NCBI GenBank assembly: GCA_021014945.1
Contig: MU266800.1
Coordinates: 3,222-13,700 of the forward strand
DNA length: 10,479 bases
DNA from: Leucogyrophana mollusca
Taxonomy: Eukaryota > Basidiomycota > Agaricomycetes > Boletales
Reading direction: 5' to 3'
The notes below the pieces were generated by a model. The model was not told where the DNA came from. It did not search any database and saw only the letters and a list, made by a program, of their open reading frames with translations. This document shows, one piece after another, positions 1 through 7,881 of the stretch; position 1 is the first letter of the stretch; every line of letters begins with the position of its first letter. A program made the translations under genes and the position numbers.

Positions 1-1
1 A

Positions 2-712
2 TCAGTTGCATTTTCACCTGATGGGACCCATATTGTCTCTGGCTCAGATGACAACACCATCCATGTGTGGGATGCCTACACAGGCACCCAAGTCCTCCCA
101 CCAACTCAAGGGCATCAGGACTGGGTGCAATCAGTTGCATTTTCACCTGATGGCACCCGTGTTGTCTCTGGGTCAGTTGACAAAACCATCTGTATGTGGG
201 ATGCCTCTACAGGTACCCAGGTCCTTCCACTGATACAAGGGCACAAGGGGTGGGTGCTATCAGTTGTGTTTTCACCTGATGGCACTCACATTGTCTCTGG
301 CTCAGATGACAAGACCATACAAGTGTGGGATACCTCTACAGGCACCCAGGTGCTCCCACCAATGCAAGGGCACCAGGGTGCAGTGCTATCAGTTGCATTT
401 TCACCTGATGGGACCCATATTGTCTCTGGCTCAGATGACAAGACCATCCGAGTATGGGATGCCTCCACAGGTACTCAGGTCCTCCCACCCATGCAAGGGC
501 ACCAGGGTGCAGTGCTATCAGTCGCATTTTCTCCTGATGGGACCCACATTGTCTCTGGCTCATATGATAATACTGTCTGTTTGTGGGATGCCTTCATGGG
601 CACCCAGGTCCTCCCACCAATGCAAGAGCACCAGGACCATGTGCAATGGGTTGTGTTTTCACCTGATGGGACACACATCCTTTCACATGATGTTGGAGAC
701 ATATGGCTGATG
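2..712 (+). repeat. 129-bp tandem WD40-coding repeats
   Basis: Direct repeats with a 129-bp period (43 codons) start at 110, 239, 368, 497 and 626, preceded by a partial copy at 2-109. The copies at 368 and 497 are nearly identical at DNA level, synonymous sites included. The last copy (626 onward) is the most diverged and leads into the degenerate terminal blade. Such homogeneity in frame is typical of fungal NWD genes, whose repeats exchange by unequal recombination. Confidence 0.9.
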
Positions 713-1060
713 TGGGATGCAGAAACTGGCCTCCTATCTACCAGCTATCATATCTCCAACTTTCCTTCATTTTCAACTGTAGTCAAAGGCCAGTGGATTG
801 TTGATCAGCCAAAAAACAAAACACTTGGAAAGATTCCACCCCATATTAGATGCTTAGCATCAGCATCCTGGGGCACTTCACTTGCTATTGGGTGTGACAA
901 TGGCAAAGTCATTATCATGGACTTTCCTCCCTTACTGTGTGCCAGTTCAGAGACCACAGGTGTTATTGCCAGTGGAGTCAGAGATCAAAATGATGGAGCC
1001 TTTATATCTGAGGAAGAGAGCTTCAAACCTGTGCTGGAGGAGAAAAACTCTATGTTCTAA
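2..1060 (+). CDS. WD40-repeat C-terminal part of an NWD/NLR-type (HET-E-like) protein, 5'-partial
   Basis: The frame is open from base 2 and ends at TAA 1058-1060, so the window holds about 352 C-terminal residues; the start lies off the left edge. It has a partial WD40 repeat, then five repeats of exactly 43 codons whose GH dipeptides begin at 110, 239, 368, 497 and 626 (the last reads EH). Each has the usual order GH, then a VAFSPDGTHIVSGSDDKT-like core, then VWDASTGTQVLPP. A degenerate blade follows (MWDAETG near 709-729; LAIGCDNGKVIIMDFP near 882-930), then an acidic tail. In fungal NWD proteins such arrays form a beta-propeller thought to recognise ligands, behind a NACHT domain that controls oligomerisation; that upstream part is not visible here. 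No stop or frameshift is present. DNA is AT-richer than the genes to the right. It could instead be a WD40-only protein. The family call is firm; the full architecture is inferred. Confidence 0.85.
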   Translation, partial: SVAFSPDGTHIVSGSDDNTIHVWDAYTGTQVLPPTQGHQDWVQSVAFSPDGTRVVSGSVDKTICMWDASTGTQVLPLIQGHKGWVLSVVFSPDGTHIVSGSDDKTIQVWDTSTGTQVLPPMQGHQGAVLSVAFSPDGTHIVSGSDDKTIRVWDASTGTQVLPPMQGHQGAVLSVAFSPDGTHIVSGSYDNTVCLWDAFMGTQVLPPMQEHQDHVQWVVFSPDGTHILSHDVGDIWLMWDAETGLLSTSYHISNFPSFSTVVKGQWIVDQPKNKTLGKIPPHIRCLASASWGTSLAIGCDNGKVIIMDFPPLLCASSETTGVIASGVRDQNDGAFISEEESFKPVLEEKNSMF

Positions 1061-1790
1061 ATCCCATGTTGGTTATGTCTTAGTTCACCCCCGTAGTACC
1101 ATCTACCATTCCTGATCAAATCAAATCCACACCTGATACTCTATAATTAACACCTGAGTGGATTTATTGTAACAGTAAGTTTTTATTTTGAATGTGATTC
1201 ATACCCATGTAACTGTTTCTACATTTATATAGCATTGAGGGGACTACTTTGTTCTTGAAGCGTTGTCTGAATAAGGATGCTGAAAACCAAGGACTAATAG
1301 TTCTGTTGTGGGCTGATACAATGATACACCATCCAGATATGCCATACTTATCTTCTACCATGGACCACTCCTTCATACAAATCTCAGTCAAATAACAAAC
1401 TGTATAGCAGGGAAATTGGTACAAAAATAACCAGACCTTCCACCTAGCACAACTCAAAATACTTTGCCCCACTGACAAGGCAACAACCTTGCCGAAAGAA
1501 CACATCAGTTTCCCACAAGCCCTCAGTATGCACAGCAGGGATACAAACCTTGCACCAATTCAACAATACTGGCAGCCTGTATTCAAAGTATGATATTCGA
1601 GGCCAATTCAGTGCAAGGGGCCAGTAAGAAAGGAGGCTGATATGTGTGAGCACAAAGCCAGCCCGTGACCGACACAAGGAAACCGGCACGAAAGATCTGA
1701 CCTCAAAATGATGCGGCTATGCTGCCACATGCTCCTACCAAAGGACTTAAAACGATAATCAGCTCTCCGCACATGCTGATCAAGGTAACT
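1061..1790. other. AT-rich intergenic stretch, no gene recognised
   Basis: I see no convincing coding exon here. Frames are short, and the two longest minus-strand frames (1164-1505 and 1444-1689) contain no motif I recognise and are cysteine- and aromatic-rich in the manner of chance frames. The first part probably holds the 3' UTR of the WD40 gene (A/T-rich runs around 1140-1190). Base composition changes clearly to GC-rich DNA between about 1700 and 1800, where the relic row begins. Confidence 0.5.
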
Positions 1791-1838
1791 TGCCAGACAC
1801 TTTCTCCCTGCCTCCCTTCCCACAAGTACTGCCTCACA

Positions 1839-2075
1839 TCACCCACCGCCGCCTCCCTTTTCGAAGCCTCCATCTCCTCGCGCCTTGCGCCTCGCATTAC
1901 ACGTCTCACGAAACTGCCTCACCCCCACCCTCACCAGCTCCAGTGTCCAATCAAACACCCCGTCATACCGCACCCCCACACACCCCGCAAGGTCCCGAAA
2001 TGGCTCCCACAGGCACTCGTAGTCCGGGAGGTCCCCAAACTCGAGCCCGCGCACGTACTCGAAGAACACCGCAAA
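1839..2075 (-). pseudogene. Casein-kinase-1-like kinase, C-terminal fragment of the catalytic domain
   Basis: The minus frame ending at 1839 encodes about 76 residues. The first part reads FFEYVRGLEFGDLPDYECLW, then FRDLAGCVGV and YDGVFDWTLE. This order (YVR.L.F...PDY..L...F.DL......YD.VFDW) is the hallmark of the end of the CK1 kinase domain. A basic, glycine-rich tail (RRKARGDGGFEKGGGGG) and a TGA follow. The ATP-binding lobe, catalytic loop and DFG segment are absent: immediately upstream on the same strand lies the end of the NCS1 permease relic, with no spacer and no clear acceptor site. It cannot encode an active kinase. Within the fragment the frame is intact. The alternative, a last exon of a CK1 gene spliced across the permease piece, is unlikely because no CK1 N-lobe is visible upstream. 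Confidence 0.65.
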
Positions 2076-3931
2076 TTAGGCGAGGAGGCCCGCGGTGAGG
2101 AGGGGAAGCGCGGTGAACTTCGCGGCGAGGATCACGGAGACGGTGATGCTTTGGTGTTTCGCCAGGGAAGGGTACCACGCAGGAAATAGATGAGCATGTA
2201 GGTGAGGGACTCGAGGCCGACGCGCTGAGAGCATGCTGTGCGGCGAGCCGTGCGCGTCAGTGGACAGTAGGTTAGATTGCCAAGGATATCGAGAACTCGC
2301 AAACAACGATATCTCGACACCGTGGTGGTTGTCCTGCCGGTATGGAATATGTGCACCCGTCGTCGCGTCCGCAGGCTAGTGCACTGGGAGTAGATAGAAC
2401 CCCAATCTCCGATGTAGCAATCCTCGAGCGGAGCGTGCAACGCCGCACAACGAGGTAGTCTGCGAGCATGATGCCCATGAATGGCGCCACTGCGAATGAA
2501 GTAGGATTAGACGTCGGAAGAACGGCTGAAAGGTGTAAGCTAAGTGTCTTGGCCCAGCGACAGGTGCACGGCCCAACGTCGACCAAGGCTGGCGGTGGGA
2601 AGAAAGGACGCACAAAAGATGCTAAACCCCAAGAGAACAGTGAGGAACGTCGCTACATTGGAGAGAGACTGCCACGGGTTCGAGGCGAGCCCGAGGAACA
2701 CGAGGATGTACGCGCCACTGCGAATGTTGATGTACCGGCTGTGCAAGGGATTCATCCACTGCACCTCACGTGAGCAGAGAGACCTATGGTGCGATACCTT
2801 TGTAGCGTTAAGTGTCAGTCAGTAGGTGCATGCGTTCTGGGATGAGGAACAGGAACTGGGCGGGAGGGTAGGTGATTCGACGACTTACGCAAGATCCATG
2901 CTTGCACTAACGGTGTTGGGGACGATGCTGATTCCGAGCTGCACACATGCGCATCCTAAGCCGGCGAAAAAACTATGCAGTATGTATAACAAAATGACGC
3001 CTCGAGGATCAGCGTCACCTGATCTGCACAAGGTGACCTGGACTTACACCCCAGCGCGAGCTACAAACGCGCAGGACGTAAGTCAACCAACTGAGCGCAC
3101 GCCGCGATGCTAAGGCACGTACCACGCGGAGAGTCATTGCTATCAGTGTCACGCGGCTAAGCATGCAAGTGCTAAGAAACTAGAAAAAAGCTCACTAGAA
3201 TTCCTGCAGAGCGGCAAGGAGGAGGAGAGGCTCCCAGATAAGCTGCCCGATGATCTCCTGGGCACAAGACGTCACAATGATTCCGATGACAGCACAAAGG
3301 ATGAGGCAGAATGGGCTTTGGGTTCGGGGTGATGGCAAGTATTAGCGAGTCAAAGTCAGTTCGAGTCTGAGGTGGAACGAACAAACGCAGGCTTACGCAG
3401 CGAATAGTTGCGAGATAGTGGGCGCGTCTGGGTTGATAGGTGAGGTGGTGCATGTGCGTGGGTGCAGGGACTCACAAGGTCGATTCGCGTACCGCGTCCA
3501 GTCGTTCTGGCCTAACGTGCCTCCGCCCTTACATATATTCCCGTATCATTGACAATACCGGAAAGAAACAGCCAAGACAGACGCACCGAGGTCCAAGGAC
3601 GGCATTGATACCAAAGATCATCGCCCTGTGAAGTGTGAACCGAGATTGAGGCTGTTTAGTTCAGGTACACCGAGTGCACGACTTACCAGTCTGTGCCGCT
3701 ATGAATGGGATTACCGGCCTGCACGAACAAGGGGCAGCCTGAGTGGGTGTTCGTCACCGCCCATGCGAGTAGGCCGATGAGTCTGGTGATACGTCGGTGA
3801 GAACATACGGGAGGAAGGAGGGGAAGGAGTGCGCTTACGTGCCGCCGAACATGATAGACGAAATGATGAACGGTCTTTGTAGCTTCCCCGGGGGGATGCG
3901 CATGATAGCAATGAAGAACATGGCGTAAATT
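2076..3931 (-). pseudogene. NCS1-family nucleobase/allantoin-type permease, 5'-truncated and frameshifted
   Basis: Minus-strand exons carry NCS1 transporter motifs in order. They are IYAMFFIAIMRIPPGKLQRP (3931-3839), LLAWAVTNTHSGCPLFVQAG (3782-3687), AMIFGINAVLG then GQNDWTRYANRP (3625-3476), VIGIIVTSCAQEIIGQLIWE (about 3320-3196), FFAGLGCACVQLGISIVPNT (about 3020-2889), RYINIRSGAYILVFLGLASN (about 2740-2614) and LAPFMGIMLADYLVVRR (from 2489). Family members are plasma-membrane proton symporters for uracil, purines or allantoin; the substrate cannot be told here. Three introns keep frame exactly: 3783-3838, 3626-3686 and 2490-2613. Lesions: a one-base shift between LVVRR and LEDCYIGDWGSIY (about 2440-2450), further frame switches in the tail (STDAHGSPHSMLS, VGLESLTYMLIYFL and ITVSVILAAKFTALPLLT lie in alternating frames, about 2270-2080), and exon joins near 3470-3320, 3190-3040 and 2880-2760 that do not restore frame. 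The N-terminal half is missing; NLR sequence abuts the first exon. Confidence 0.75.
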
Positions 3932-3946
3932 CTGGGAGTGAATGGG

Positions 3947-6004
3947 CTAAGACAGATATGTGGTGAACATATTTAGCGCGGGCATGATGCCGATCAACTC
4001 CCGGTCCTCAATGGCGACATTGAACAGATGGAAATGCCCGAACAGCCATCTGTATTGAACGTGCTCGGGTACACTGTCGTCCAGGCGCTGGGAAAGATCT
4101 TTGATGGCCCGGTTCATCTTCGTGGGGGTATTGATACCACAGATGTCGCGCCTTGCATCGCAACGAAACAGCGAGAAGCCAGGAACTGACTGGATAGCCC
4201 CTTGTTGATGTAAAAGCGAGAGTGGTTGCGGCGCGTCGGTGACGTGAAGAAGTCGGAAATGGATGCATGAAGCACTCGTATGAAGCCATCGTCTCTGTAC
4301 AACATGGATCCGAGCCGTGCAATGAGGGAGCAGGAGGTAGTGAGCTCAATGCATGAGTTATCCGGTAGCAAATGGGATGTTCGAAAACCCTAGTTGAGGC
4401 CAAGGAGCATATAAAGCCCTTGCCGAGTTAAACGCGTTTTGGCAATTACGATAGCGCTGACGATGTCGCGCAAGTTGGATGCGCTGACGGGCGAGGGCAA
4501 GTTTTTCGAGGCTTGCTGCAAGATACCTGCATACAAGGCATCGAGAGCACCTCCCTGCCCAGCCGAGTGGACGTGGAGACCATATAGCGCAGGGCAGCCT
4601 TTGGACCGTCACCTCTTGGCGCAACGACCCAGCTGAGGCTTCATCTCAGGCTCCAACCAGTCTGCTGGAAGGGCGTGGCGATCTGCGACATCCGGAACCT
4701 GACCAGTGAGGTAGCTGAAGATGTCCCTTGCCTTGCCATCGACACCGTTTATGCATTTCGACAAACAACCACGCTCCAGGGGAAATCGGATGTCCACTTC
4801 ATATCGGCTGACAAGAAATACCCTGACGAAACGCGGGAAATTCGTCATCTCGTCATACATAGCCCCCAAAATGTCTTGACGACCTCGCTCGCTGCCACAC
4901 TCATCCTGCGCGTTGAGAACGATTATGATAGGACCAGAGAACGCGAGCTGGTTCATAGGTGCAATGACATATTTCTGTAGCTGCTCTCGCGGAGAGAACT
5001 GCGTCGTGTTCCCGTGCGCTTTCACTGCAGCAAGAATATGGACCTTGAGGGTGCTGGAGAAGGAAGCGAGTCGGTATGCGATGCTGCCAAAAAGAAAAGG
5101 CGGGATCATTCCGACCGTCGACGTCGCGATTGAATTCAAAGCTCGCCCCCAGACGTCAGACTTTGGCAATACACCCAGTGACTGTGTTTGCGAAGTCAGT
5201 TCCCCGGTCCCAGCAATACCGTGCAGCCAGAACACTTGCTTTTCGCTCGGGGCTGCAACCTAGGCCATGATGTCGGAAAGAAGGCCCTGTCGAGTTGCTG
5301 GTAGGCAGGTGCGCTTGATGGCGCAACGAACACCACCGAGGTCAATGTCGGGAAGATCTTCCAGGAGCATCATTCGCTCTAACATTGGGAGTCAGAGAGA
5401 GAATTCAAGGTGTTCGATGTGAACGACATCACGCATCCAGGGTCGATAGCTCAGCGATGCCTTGCCGGATGCCCTTGAATATTCTCAGAGCGACCAAATC
5501 GGACCTAGATTTGAATTGTTCCTTGAGCTCCTTGAAGACAGCATTATATTGGTCAATAGCCGAGTCGGTCGATGTGCTCATAGAGCCCCTTAGTGCCCGC
5601 TCTGCGACACCCTTGATGTCAGTATTTTTTTATGAGACAGAGGTATAAGCGAACTGACTAGCAAACCCCTTTCAGCAGTATTCCCTGACGAACAACGCAC
5701 ACTTATATATTTGCTGCATCATCTCGGAGACGACGCGGAACTGGCACTGTTCAATAACAGGCTCTGTGTCGTTCAGGAAAGACAACATGGCTGCCGTCGT
5801 GGACCAAAGCTGGTGGACCTTCCGGCCACGGTCCATTTGTGCGCCTATCGTCCGTGGAAACCACGGCGTCAGTTCACGTTGGGGCAAGATGCAGCATGCG
5901 AGTACCTTCGGTATGGCACTGAGCACGCTCCAAGTGAGCGCAGCCCACGGGTGGATCTGCACAATTGAATTGGCCCAAACAGCTTTGCACCTGTCCTGGC
6001 TCAC
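3947..6004 (-). pseudogene. NACHT-domain NLR (NWD-type) relic: N-terminal helical region, NACHT and post-NACHT region
   Basis: On the minus strand the N-terminal part reads IHPWAALTWSVLSAIPKVL, then FRVVSEMMQQIYKCALFVRE (6004-5675). It continues in the same frame through TGA 5672-5674 and TAA 5630-5632 to TGA 5429-5431, with YNAVFKELKEQFKSRSD between. After a frame change come TCLPATRQGLLSDIMA, a TAG at 5260-5262 where such proteins usually carry Trp, and VFWLHGIAGTGELT. This is Walker A (GxxGxGKS/T) with Lys and Ser/Thr replaced by Glu-Leu. The Walker B region reads IIIVLNAQDECGS, where VIDALDEC-like sequence is expected; a sensor-like VFLVSRYEVDIR follows. After a stop at 4609 come LDALYAGILQQASKN and TRLTRQGLYMLLGLN (stop 4390-4392), then IARLGSMLYRDDGFIRVLHA, and after a shift near 4150 LFNVAIEDRELIGIMPALN, ending at TAG 3947-3949. 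The WD40 part is missing on this strand. Intact relatives are immune-type signalling ATPases; this copy cannot make a full protein. Confidence 0.82.
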
Positions 6005-6776
6005 TGCGGATGCCGGGCTCGCTTTGCAGCCCGAAACCGAGTTTGACTTCGTCGGGCAGTATCCCCGCCATCGTCTGTGGACGAAACACCTCGCCCGGGG
6101 ATGTGACAGTCCCCGAGCGCGACGCCAATGTTGCGCAGATTCGCGACGAGTGTGTCACCGAGGGCCTTGACGCGGTCGAGCGTGCTTGCCGAGCGTACCA
6201 TGCCATTATCGTTACCGCGAGCAGCAGGCACGCCAGACTTACCCCCGGCAGCGGTGTACGCACCAAGGGCCGACCATGGACGTCCGGGTGAGGAGGGATA
6301 CGTCCGCGACGAGGACGCCGGAGACGCGGAGGGCGGGGTGGAGGGCACGAGCGCGCTCAACCGGGAGGCCGAAGTTGAGGCGCTCGCCGGTGCAGTCGTT
6401 GGTCACGATGAAGACGTCGCAGGGCTGCTGGGTGGGGAGGGCGTGGGAGGCAGCGAGCTGGGTGCAGGCGAGTATCTGTTTAGCTTGTGGGAGGCGAATA
6501 TGTTGCCTGAGACGGAGGCGATGAGCATGCCGTCGCCGGTGTAGCCAGCATGTGCGGGCTCGTGGCCTGCGCCGCCACCGGAGATGGCGGCGAGTGAGAG
6601 AGGCAGGGAGGGGGTGCTACGTAGACGCATTTGGACGCGACATGGCTACGCGGATGAGTGCATGAGTGGGTGGGCGGGAGGGACGTGGACTTACAGACGG
6701 ACGCGTGTTTGGACGTACGACACGGCGGAGTGGCTTGAGGGCGAGGCCGTCGGGGAACGTGCATGTGCTTATGCGA
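6005..6776 (-). pseudogene. Dihydroxyacetone kinase (Dak1/DhaK type), 5' half only, frameshifted
   Basis: Minus-strand pieces match the N-terminal DhaK domain in order: FPDGLALKPLRRVV (about 6760-6720), [20 protein letters not shown] then [15 protein letters not shown] (6590-6490), [12 protein letters not shown] then [20 protein letters not shown] (6480-6345), VLVADVSLLTRTSMVGP (about 6320-6270), LDRVKALGDTLVANLRNIGV (6180-6120) and DEVKLGFGLQSEPGIR (about 6050-6005). Family enzymes phosphorylate dihydroxyacetone with ATP in the cytosol. A 58-bp intron, 6185-6242 (GTAAGT...AAG), joins in frame; a second likely intron, 6617-6694, does not. One-base frame changes lie near 6475-6490 (between NIFAS and QILA) and near 6060-6110. 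The stretch expected between TSMVGP and LDRVK is shortened. The rest of DhaK and the whole DhaL domain are missing: NLR sequence starts at about 6004. No convincing start codon is visible. Confidence 0.75.
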
Positions 6777-6779
6777 CGT

Positions 6780-7880
6780 GAAAGTGCAAGGCTACACGTG
6801 CGCTGGTGGGAGATTGCGCTCATCGATGGCCAATGGGTGCGGATTATTTGTGCTGCGAGGTGTAGGATGGTGTTAAAGGGCACAAAAGAGACGTCCAGGA
6901 CCGATCGAGCGGCGATCCGCCAGACACGTGCAAGGATGAATGCGGCTGCGATGTTACCTCGGGCTCTTCGACGTGTAGCGCGTGCGAGCCGTCCTGACAC
7001 TCGCACCCACAATGCCCGACGTGGACTATTGATTGAGAGGTAGAATAGCCCGGGGAACTTCGAGATTGATTAAAGGTACTTGAATACCGGCGACCTTTGC
7101 ATGTCGTTGTGTACGCTGGGCAAGGTGTCCTCAACGTTGCGATCAAGAGTCAAACGTACGTGCACGAAAAGCGCGAACAATGCGCACGCGTGCATTAAGA
7201 CAAGGATCTCCTCCACGCTCGGCACCCAACCGACAGAGGACTCGACGCGTCCATGAGCAGCATCCAATCGAGCAGGCTCGACGCGTCCATGAACAGTACC
7301 GAGAGCGTGGTGTGCTGAAACTTGGTGCGCGGGCGTGGCGAGGGAGGGATTTAATTGATTGCGGTGTCGGCGGCTTGGGGGAGCGTGAGGGAACTGAAGG
7401 AGGACGTCAAGAAAGACGGGGATGAGTGAGGGGTGGATGGTGCTCTGACAAGATGTCATGGGTAGTCAGCCTAAGAGGACTCTAGCCACGAAGACAGGTC
7501 GGGATTTACCGTTTTGGCGATGTGGCGCAAGCCTTTGGCGTCTCTTCAAGTTTTCTGTCGTCTTACAGTGCGTTTCCGAACGTTGTAGCGATCCGGACTT
7601 TTTTCAGCCTATTTTCTTTTGACTCCGAGCAAGTTTCAGCCACCGCATCACTGCGGCATGATCCTGCCAGCGCTGGATTGCGCACCCGGTGGCTCGGCAT
7701 CGACTCTCGGCATCACTAACCTCAGTTCGATGTCCGATATATTGCCAAAAATGGAGGTGCTACAACGTTCGGAAACGCACTGTATCATTCTCTCGATCGC
7801 TGGACTTTGACACACTGGGTAATCAAAAACATAATCACGACATCTTTCGTGGGCCCATCGACGTCGGTATCATCGACCCA
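6780..7880. other. Unassigned region between the Dak1 relic and Bud32
   Basis: No gene is recognised with confidence. Frames are many because the DNA is GC-rich, but none shows a known motif. The left part lies upstream of the Dak1 relic and the right part upstream of Bud32. A 36-bp direct repeat sits at 7241-7312. A minus-strand frame 7070-7459 (about 129 codons) is open across the repeat but has no recognisable domain. At 7713-7725 an ACTAAC-like branch site and CTCAG acceptor are followed by a 67-codon frame (7726-7926) that runs straight into the Bud32 N-terminal motif, so part of this stretch may be a Bud32 5' exon or 5' UTR. Confidence 0.4.
7241..7312. repeat. 36-bp direct repeat, two copies
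   Basis: The 16-mer CTCGACGCGTCCATGA occurs at 7241-7256 and again at 7277-7292, a spacing of 36 bp. Similarity continues as GCAGCA versus ACAGTA and then fades. It looks like a small tandem duplication, the second copy diverged at its 3' end. On the minus strand it encodes a repeated VHGRVE/AHGRVE or LFMDASS/LLMDASS, depending on frame. Confidence 0.6.
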
Positions 7881-7881
7881 G

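Noticed and set aside
264..710. Second plus-strand frame and three minus-strand frames over the WD40 array
   Set aside because: They repeat every 129 bp because the DNA does; only the frame from base 2 gives GH...WD blades.
1164..1689. Minus-strand frames as possible transposase remnants
   Set aside because: No catalytic motif, no inverted repeats and no recognisable similarity.
4675..5263. Plus-strand frames of about 100 codons opposite the NACHT relic
   Set aside because: Antisense shadows of the NLR frame; no family motif.
5390..5445. An intron joining the NLR N-terminal part to the LEDLPDIDL segment
   Set aside because: A TTAG acceptor and CTGAC branch-like site exist, but the possible GTGATG donor does not restore frame, so I treat it as a lesion of unknown kind.
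5766..6544. Several plus-strand frames over the NLR/Dak1 junction
   Set aside because: They lie opposite minus-strand NLR and Dak1 motifs and are open only because the DNA is GC-rich.
2076..6776. General sequencing error as the cause of all frameshifts
   Set aside because: Bud32 and the WD40 frame in the same window are free of errors, and several lesions are substitutions (stops, Walker A, HRE) rather than homopolymer indels.
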